Assembly: GCA_035711465.1 (NCBI GenBank)
Contig: DASTCC010000387.1
Coordinates: 1 to 11,927 of the forward strand
DNA length: 11,927 nucleotides
Source of the DNA: DASTCC01 sp035711465
Lineage (GTDB): Bacteria; Acidobacteriota; Vicinamibacteria; Vicinamibacterales; SCN-69-37
Direction: 5' to 3'
Shown here: one piece after another, positions 7,364 to 11,927 of the stretch
How the letters are laid out: each line of letters begins with the position of its first letter
Numbering within the stretch: position 1 is the first letter of the stretch
The notes under the pieces: model-generated
Told to the model about the DNA's origin: nothing
The model's database searches: none
What the model saw: the letters and a program-made list of their open reading frames with translations, nothing else
Program-made: the position numbers and the translations under genes

Positions 7364-7945
7364 CTACTTGCCCTTCCTGGTCTTGACCGTGGCGATGAGC
7401 GCGTCGTCGGCGTGACGCTTGCGCGGCGTCTCGCCGGTGACCTGCGCCTCGCGCCGGACGGTGGTGACGAGCACCTGCAGGATCAGCGTGTTGTTCGGAT
7501 TGGTCGGCAGCGGCTGAATGCTCCAGCGCCGGATGTAGACGGCGCTCGCCGGCGGCGTCGCGCCGTTGCCCACCCACGTGCCGCGGGCGTCGAGATAGTC
7601 GACGAAGCCGGCGCTGTTGACGTTGAGCGCGTCGTTCGGCGACGGGTTGAGCCCCCCGCCGGACGCATCCGGCGGATAGACGCTCAGATTGGTCGTGGTG
7701 TCCGAGACGGGCAGGCCGAGGCCGTCCGCATCGAAGCCCCAGGTGAGGCCGCGCAGCTGTTCCATTTTCTGCGTCGCCAGCGTGGTGGTCGACGTCTGGA
7801 ACCGCGCCGCCTGATTGGCCCGGATCGAGACCGCGAAGAGCGCGGCGACACCAAGCGACGCGATGGCCATGATCAACATGGCCACCAGCACCTCGACGAG
7901 CGTGAAGCCGCCGTCGCTAGTTGAGTTTGATCTTGCCCAGCGCAT
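7364..7945 (-). CDS. pilV: PilV-type minor pilin
   Basis: Minor prepilin of 193 residues. The leader is 13 residues (MRWARSNSTSDGG) with cleavage before F14, followed by FTLVEVLVAMLIMAIASLGV with E18 as the mature Glu5. The pattern FTLVEVLVAMLIM with a following LGVAALFAVS is typical of PilV. The body carries a proline- and asparagine-rich stretch and ends in a basic tail (TVKTRKGK). The only in-frame start that leaves a leader is the ATG at 7943-7945, which lies 29 bases inside the end of fimT in a different frame; a weak GGTGA sits 6 bases upstream. It ends 2 bases before pilW. The PilV name rests on N-terminal pattern and gene order; a generic prepilin-like protein is the fallback. Confidence 0.85.
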   Translation of the reverse strand: MRWARSNSTSDGGFTLVEVLVAMLIMAIASLGVAALFAVSIRANQAARFQTSTTTLATQKMEQLRGLTWGFDADGLGLPVSDTTTNLSVYPPDASGGGLNPSPNDALNVNSAGFVDYLDARGTWVGNGATPPASAVYIRRWSIQPLPTNPNNTLILQVLVTTVRREAQVTGETPRKRHADDALIATVKTRKGK

Positions 7946-8483
7946 TGATGGTCACCGTGTTGGTCCAGCCGTACCGCGCGACGGCGATACTCGCGTCTGC
8001 CGTGAGCTTCGTCACCGTGCCCGTGCCCGTGTTCACCGCGTAGACGTTGCCGCGCGGATCGAACTCGAAGGCCAGCGTCGTGCCCGCGATCGTGGTGCCC
8101 GTGGGCAGAGAGAACACCGGCGAATCGAACTGCGGTGTCGCCTTCAGCGTGTCGATCGGCGCCGGAAACGGAAACGCCGTCTGGCTGCAGCGATTGGCGG
8201 AGCCATCAGTGGCGGCAATGCCGGTGAGCTCGATGATCCGGAACTGCCCCGCCGACGGACAATTGAACCGAACGCGCAGCGTGCGAGAAACCGTGACGGC
8301 CTTGAGCCGTGCAGTTTGCAACTCACGTTCCACCTTGCGCGCTGCGTCTCTGGCTTTCATCGACAGCGTGAGTGTTTTGAAACTGGGTACGAGCACAGCG
8401 GCGAGCGTGACCATGGCTGCCATCACCATGATCAGCTCGATGAGACTGAAGCCTCGTTCGTTGGATACGCTCGAACCCTGCAC
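7917..8483 (-). CDS. fimT: FimT/GspH-type minor pilin, first gene of the minor-pilin operon
   Basis: Minor pilin or pseudopilin of the GspH/FimT/FimU family, likely part of the pilus tip. The 188-residue protein has an 11-residue leader ending in NERG, cleavage before F12, then FSLIELIMVMAAMVTLAAV with E16 as mature Glu5. The family pattern continues with FKTLTLSMKARDAARKVERELQTARLKAV, the helix that in FimT/GspH leads into the beta domain. Two cysteines (NCPSAG, NRCSQ) could pair. A beta-rich end follows (FEFDPRGNVYAV), which is the typical GspH FxxxG element. The start is GTG with GGAGG 8 bases upstream. It heads the operon fimT-pilV-pilW-pilX-pilY1, the same position as fimU in P. aeruginosa. 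Confidence 0.88.
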   Translation of the reverse strand: MQGSSVSNERGFSLIELIMVMAAMVTLAAVLVPSFKTLTLSMKARDAARKVERELQTARLKAVTVSRTLRVRFNCPSAGQFRIIELTGIAATDGSANRCSQTAFPFPAPIDTLKATPQFDSPVFSLPTGTTIAGTTLAFEFDPRGNVYAVNTGTGTVTKLTADASIAVARYGWTNTVTINALGKIKLN

Positions 8484-8491
8484 GGGAAAGT

Positions 8492-8496
8492 CCTCC
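8492..8496 (-). promoter_or_regulatory. Ribosome binding site deciding the GTG start of fimT
   Basis: GGAGG lies 8 bases before the GTG at 8481-8483. There is no ATG that would leave an intact prepilin leader, so this site fixes the start. Confidence 0.7.
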
Positions 8497-8512
8497 GGCC
8501 AGGGTCGACCGT

Positions 8513-8528
8513 CGCAAGAGCCATTCCA
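8513..8528 (-). promoter_or_regulatory. Candidate sigma-54 (-24/-12) promoter of the minor-pilin operon
   Basis: On the minus strand the sequence reads TGGAATGGCTCTTGCG, against the sigma-54 consensus TGGCAC-N5-TTGCW. The -24 TGG, the -12 TTGC and their exact spacing are kept (GG-N10-GC). The predicted start near 8502 would give a leader of about 19 bases that contains the GGAGG site and ends at the GTG of fimT. Pilin genes in Pseudomonas, Geobacter and Myxococcus are known to use sigma-54 with PilR-type activators. No activator gene is in the window and the CAC part of the -24 element is not matched. Confidence 0.5.
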
Positions 8529-8632
8529 TGGGCCGATCTGTGCCGTTTCCTGGGGAAATGTGCGCGCGATCGGGGGGCGGCGTTTTCGCGGAACCGATTG
8601 TGTAAGAGGGCTTTACGGATTCGTCAGGGTCT

Positions 8633-9403
8633 TCAGACGTAGAGTCCGAGATACCACGAGACCAGCGCCGGACCGAACCACGACGCCGCCAGCGCCGCCA
8701 TCGCCAGAAACGTCCCGAACGGCAGACGCGTCTGCAGCGACCGCCGGCCGAGCGCGATCACGGCGATGCCGACGATCGCGCCGGCGAGGCTCGAGAGCAC
8801 CAGCACGACCCACACCTGCCGCCAGCCGAGGAACGCGCCGATCATCGCGATCATCTTCACGTCGCCGAGCCCCATGCCCTCGACTCCGGTGGCGCGGAAC
8901 CACGCCCAGCGGATGAACCAGAGAATGCCGGCGCCGACCGCGGCGCCGAGCGCGGCGTCGGCAATCCCGGGCGGCAGGAAGACGCTCGCCGTCAGGCCGA
9001 GGGCGAGTCCGGGAATGGTGATGACGTTCGGCAGCCGCTGCGTCTCGAGGTCGGTGCCGAACAGCACGATCAACATCGCCGTAAAGACGAGCCGGACGAG
9101 CAGCAGCAGCGACGGCTCACCGACCGCCAGGCCCTGCACGACGAAGGCGACGCCAGTCGCAAGCTCGACCAGCGGATACTGCGCGCTGATCGGCGCCTTG
9201 CAGGCGCGGCAGCGGCCGCCGAGCACGAGCCAGCCAATCACCGGGATGTTGTCGTACCACTTGATGGGCGTCCGGCACTTCGGGCATCGCGATCCGGGCG
9301 AGACGATCGACTCCCCCGCCGGAATCCGGGCGATGCACACGTTCAGGAAGCTGCCGACGACGAGGCCGAAGGCCCCGAGAAACAGCAGCGCGGCGGGCGT
9401 CAC
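8633..9403 (-). CDS. pilD: Prepilin peptidase / N-methyltransferase PilD
   Basis: Inner-membrane aspartyl protease (family A24) that removes prepilin leaders after Gly and methylates the new N-terminal residue. The 256-residue protein starts with a membrane segment followed by GSFLNVCIARIP (17-28) and the cytoplasmic methylase domain with two CxxC pairs, C40/C43 and C65/C68. The two catalytic aspartates are D118 (FGTDLETQRLPN) and D181 (GLGDVKM). The remainder consists of membrane helices of the peptidase domain. The GTG start overlaps the stop of the TPR gene (GTGA), so it is translationally coupled to the upstream ABC/TPR genes. Its substrates FimT, PilV and PilW, each with a G|F-x-x-x-E site, are encoded just downstream after a 149-base gap. 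The gap contains no clear terminator, so read-through from pilD into fimT is possible. Confidence 0.96.
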   Translation of the reverse strand: MTPAALLFLGAFGLVVGSFLNVCIARIPAGESIVSPGSRCPKCRTPIKWYDNIPVIGWLVLGGRCRACKAPISAQYPLVELATGVAFVVQGLAVGEPSLLLLVRLVFTAMLIVLFGTDLETQRLPNVITIPGLALGLTASVFLPPGIADAALGAAVGAGILWFIRWAWFRATGVEGMGLGDVKMIAMIGAFLGWRQVWVVLVLSSLAGAIVGIAVIALGRRSLQTRLPFGTFLAMAALAASWFGPALVSWYLGLYV

Positions 9404-10320
9404 TGCTGGCTCTTGACCTTGGGAAGCGGCCGCAGCGTCGACAGCGGCGACAGATCGACGGTCCGCGTCGCGGCGTCGTAGACGTAGGGCTGTCCGGTCG
9501 GATCGCCCGGCACGCCGGCGCGGAACTGCGGCAGATCCTGCCAGCCGCGCACGGTCTGTCCGGTGCGCCGCTCGTGGTCCTGGACGAGCGCGGTGAGCTC
9601 GTCGATGGCGTCGAGCGCCTGGAGCTGCGCCAGACCGCGTTCGGCGGCCGCGCGGATGAACTTCTCGGTCGCCGAGTTCGCGAGATTGGTGAGCAGGCCG
9701 CGCGCGCGCGTGCGGTCACCGCCCTGCACGAGCGTGATCGCTGCGAGCGGCGCGATCCATTCCGGCGCGCCGGGCATCTTCGACGCCCGCTCGAACCATT
9801 GGGCCGCAGCGGCGTAGTCGCGCGTGTACCAGTAGTTGATGAAGCCGATGTCGTGCGCGTACTGCCAACGCGTCGGATTCTTCTCGAGACCTTTCTCGAG
9901 CAGCTTGATGGCGAGGTCGGTTCGCCCCGGCCCCTGCGGCTCCTCGATGGACAGGAAGATCGCGCCGAAGCGATACGCGATGTTGAAGTGCGGATCGAGC
10001 GTCGTCGTCAGATCGAGGAGCGGATAGAGCAGCTGAAACCGGTCCGGCCGGCCGAACGCGGTCCGATCGCGGCCGTAGTGCTGGATCGCGCGAATCCAGT
10101 AGATGTCGGCGGCGAGCGTGTCGAACGACAGCATCAGCCGATCGGCGACCTTGCCCGATCGCAGATAGAGGAGCCGTTCGGTGGCCGGCGGCTCGGGGAA
10201 GGTCACCTCGCGGGCGCGCAGCACGGATACGGCGAGCGGCAGGCTGACGACGACCAGCACGAGCGCCCGCCACGGCACCGGCGGCCGCTGCCCGGTGCGC
10301 GGCGTCCGGCGGCGGACCAT
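9400..10320 (-). CDS. Membrane-anchored TPR protein between the ABC permease and pilD
   Basis: Unnamed 306-residue protein. A basic N-terminus precedes one membrane helix (about 17-34), leaving the rest outside the cytoplasm. Residues about 95-215 look like degenerate TPR helices, for example DLAIKLLEKGLEKNPTRWQY and YAAAAQWFERASKMPGAP. The C-terminus (about 235-296) reads like the tail of a GspG-like pseudopilin: a helix with RTGQTVRGWQDL, then PGDPTGQPYVYD at 271-282 and TVDLSPLS. The ATG shares one base with the stop of the permease (TGATG) and has GGGAG 8 bases upstream; a longer open frame exists upstream but lies inside the permease gene. Coupling on both sides suggests it works with the ABC transporter and pilus biogenesis, perhaps as a scaffold for assembly. 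It is not PilF/PilW lipoprotein-like (no lipobox). Function unproven. Confidence 0.82.
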   Translation of the reverse strand: MVRRRTPRTGQRPPVPWRALVLVVVSLPLAVSVLRAREVTFPEPPATERLLYLRSGKVADRLMLSFDTLAADIYWIRAIQHYGRDRTAFGRPDRFQLLYPLLDLTTTLDPHFNIAYRFGAIFLSIEEPQGPGRTDLAIKLLEKGLEKNPTRWQYAHDIGFINYWYTRDYAAAAQWFERASKMPGAPEWIAPLAAITLVQGGDRTRARGLLTNLANSATEKFIRAAAERGLAQLQALDAIDELTALVQDHERRTGQTVRGWQDLPQFRAGVPGDPTGQPYVYDAATRTVDLSPLSTLRPLPKVKSQQ

Positions 10321-11138
10321 CAGCGGAACTCCCGGCGTGAGAACGCGGCCACCGCCGCGCTGAGAGCGACCGTGGCGTAAAGCGCGCCGTAGACGATGGT
10401 GTAGACGATCTGCCCGGCGGGCACCGCCAGGTTGTGGATCATCTGGTTCTTGACGTCGAAGGCGGAGAATGCCGGAATCAGCCAGCCGATCCACGACACG
10501 ACCTTCGCGACCACGCCGGGCACCTCGACGAGCGCGCCGAAGTTGCGCAGATCACCGCTCAAGAGACCGGCGACGTAGAGGCCGACGGTGAACACGACGG
10601 ACAGCAGCGCGCTCGACGAGAACGTCGAGAAGAACAACGCGATCGCCGTCAGCAGCGCCAGCTCGACGATGATGAAGGCGACCTGAATCAGCAGGCGCGG
10701 ATCCGCGGCCGGCGCGTCCCAGGCCCGCCGCGCGACCTCGAGCTCGTTCCAGTCGAGATACCAGAGCATCAGGTAGAGCGCGACGGTCATGCCGGCGACG
10801 TTGACGCTGATCGTCAGCACCAGGCCGAGGTACTTGCCGATGATGAACTCCCAGCGCGCCAGCGGCTTCGACAGCAGGCTGAAGATGCTGCGGCGCTCGA
10901 TCTCCCTGGCGACCAGGCCGACGCCGATGAACACCGTCATCAGCAGGCCGGCGATCTCGATCGTCGCCAGTCCGAGGTCCTTGACGAACTTCACGTCCTC
11001 GCCGGCGGTGATCTGCCGGACCAGGAACGACGCGGCGACGAGCAGCAGCGCGAACGCGCCAATCGCGTAGAGCACGCGATCGCGCACGCTCTCCTTGAAG
11101 ACGTGCCAGGCAACGAGGTTGATGCGCGTGGCCGCCAT
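10320..11138 (-). CDS. ABC-2 type transporter permease (PilI-like by position)
   Basis: Membrane subunit of an ABC transporter, 272 residues, with about six hydrophobic helices (near 22-42, 57-80, 103-128, 148-170, 172-200 and 243-265). It carries the ABC-2 family wording VAREIERRSIFSLLSKPLARWEFIIGKYLGL, split about residues 77-107, and the C-terminal SRREF. The ATG used here shares one base with the stop of the ATPase gene; a GTG one codon upstream (11139-11141) is an equally possible start that gives a 4-base GTGA overlap. GGTGG upstream is better spaced for the ATG. Next to pilD, this pair resembles M. xanthus pilH (ATPase) and pilI (permease), which lie in pilG-pilH-pilI-pilD and are required for piliation. 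The family call is firm; the pilus role is inferred from context. Confidence 0.88.
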   Translation of the reverse strand: MAATRINLVAWHVFKESVRDRVLYAIGAFALLLVAASFLVRQITAGEDVKFVKDLGLATIEIAGLLMTVFIGVGLVAREIERRSIFSLLSKPLARWEFIIGKYLGLVLTISVNVAGMTVALYLMLWYLDWNELEVARRAWDAPAADPRLLIQVAFIIVELALLTAIALFFSTFSSSALLSVVFTVGLYVAGLLSGDLRNFGALVEVPGVVAKVVSWIGWLIPAFSAFDVKNQMIHNLAVPAGQIVYTIVYGALYATVALSAAVAAFSRREFR

Positions 11139-11927
11139 CACGCGACCACCCGTGAGGCGAGCGGTGCGCCGGCGTCGCGATCGACGACGCGATCGACGAA
11201 GACGTCCTCGAGCGTGGTCCGCAGCGGCGTCACCGAGACGAGCGTCGCGCCGGCCTCGGCGAGCCGCGTCACGAAGACTTCCGGGCGCATCTCCGGCGGC
11301 AGCTCGATGCTGTAGCGGCCCTCGGCGATCTGCGTCACCCGCCGCGCGCCCTGCGCGATCCGGGCGGCGACGTGGGCCGGCAGCCGCTCGACGACGACCT
11401 CGGCGCCGCGCGCTTCGCCGGCGGTGAGCTCGCTGAGCGATCCGGACGCGACCAGCCGGCCGCGCGACAGAATCGCGACACGGCTGCAGAGCGCCTCGGC
11501 ATCCGAAAGGATGTGCGAGCTGAACAGAATCGTGCGGCCCTCGTCGCGCAGCTTCAGAATCAGCTCGCGCACGTCGCGGCGTCCCAGCGGATCGAGCCCG
11601 GACATCGGCTCGTCGAGGACGACGAGCTCGGGATCGTTGACGAGCGCCTGGGCGAGGCCGACGCGCTGCACCATGCCCTTGGAGTAGCCGCGGATCGGCC
11701 GGCGGCGCGCCGACTCGTCGAGGCCGACCAGGTCGAGCGTCCGTTTGGCGCGGGCGCGGCGGTCGGCAGCCTTGTAGCCGAAGAGCCCGGCGAAGTACTG
11801 CAGCAGCTCCTCGGCGGTGAGATGGTCGTAGAACGTCGGATGCTCCGGCAGGAACCCGAGACGGCTGCGGGCGCCGACATGGCCCGGAGGGTGGCCGAGC
11901 AGCTCGGCGCGACCGGAGGTCGGCCAG
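11138..11927 (-). CDS. ABC transporter ATP-binding protein, N-terminus cut by right edge (PilH-like by position)
   Basis: ATPase partner of the permease that follows it. The window holds about 263 codons of the C-terminal part. The signature motif is YSKGMVQRVGLAQAL (an LSGGQ variant, as is common in ABC-2 partners), followed by Walker B LVVLDEP, D-loop SGLDP and H-loop SSH. After the ATPase core is a DUF4162-like C-terminal extension. The Walker A motif lies beyond the window; the first visible residues WPTSGRAELLG are the part just after it, and GFLPEHPTFYDHLTAEELL is the Q-loop-side region typical of drug and gliding-type ABC-2 ATPases. An internal ATG inside the signature motif should not be used as the start. 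It ends in an overlap with the permease gene. What it transports is not readable from sequence. Confidence 0.93.
   Translation of the reverse strand, partial: WPTSGRAELLGHPPGHVGARSRLGFLPEHPTFYDHLTAEELLQYFAGLFGYKAADRRARAKRTLDLVGLDESARRRPIRGYSKGMVQRVGLAQALVNDPELVVLDEPMSGLDPLGRRDVRELILKLRDEGRTILFSSHILSDAEALCSRVAILSRGRLVASGSLSELTAGEARGAEVVVERLPAHVAARIAQGARRVTQIAEGRYSIELPPEMRPEVFVTRLAEAGATLVSVTPLRTTLEDVFVDRVVDRDAGAPLASRVVA

Noticed and set aside
8484..8632. Possible cyclic-di-GMP (GEMM) riboswitch in the pilD-fimT gap
   Set aside because: Such riboswitches do control pilus genes in some bacteria, and GGCACAG occurs here, but the required GCAAACC and GACGCAAAGCC blocks are missing.
5510..9403. The cluster as a type II secretion system
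   Set aside because: PilX and PilY1 with PilV/PilW order indicate a type IV pilus tip operon; no GspD, E, F, K or L genes are present.
9400..10494. Longer start for the TPR protein at 10494
   Set aside because: The extra residues lie out of frame within the permease gene and are RH-rich. The ATG at 10320 has a GGGAG site and is followed by a basic stretch and membrane helix.

Overview
This 11.9 kb window comes from a GC-rich Gram-negative-type bacterium. The outer-membrane-associated type IV pilus genes, the very high GC coding sequence and a small secreted coiled-coil protein ending in PPGWVR together fit Acidobacteriota, possibly Vicinamibacteria. That placement is from memory of similar gene sets and is not proven here; Myxococcota or a related delta lineage is the main alternative. 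The DNA is tightly packed, with one gap of about 150 bases, no RNA genes, no insertion sequences and no CRISPR.

Layout. Positions 1-564 (minus) hold the N-terminal 188 codons of nadB (L-aspartate oxidase), running off the left edge. It is divergent, across 30 bases, from aroB (3-dehydroquinate synthase, plus, 595-1680). From about 1696 to the right edge every gene is on the minus strand, so that region reads right to left. First come an ABC transporter ATPase (cut by the right edge), its ABC-2 type permease, a membrane-anchored TPR protein and the prepilin peptidase pilD; all four overlap by 1-4 bases. After a 149-base gap with a good candidate sigma-54 promoter comes a minor-pilin operon: fimT/gspH, pilV, pilW, pilX, pilY1 and a small secreted proline-rich/coiled-coil protein. 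It ends convergently with aroB, with only 15 bases between the stop codons and overlapping hairpins there.

How the genes work together. PilD cuts and methylates the prepilins. FimT, PilV, PilW and PilX would form the tip or priming complex of a type IV pilus, and PilY1 is its large VWA/beta-propeller tip adhesin. The ABC transporter next to pilD recalls the Myxococcus xanthus pilGHI-pilD arrangement, in which an ABC transporter is needed for piliation. The last gene sits where Pseudomonas aeruginosa has the minor pilin pilE, but it is not a pilin, so it may be a lineage-specific partner of PilY1. No major pilin, motor ATPase or PilMNOPQ gene lies in the window.

I see no wholly new system. 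The items most worth a second look are the candidate sigma-54 promoter, the coiled-coil gene coupled to pilY1, and the TPR protein whose C-terminus looks like a pseudopilin tail.
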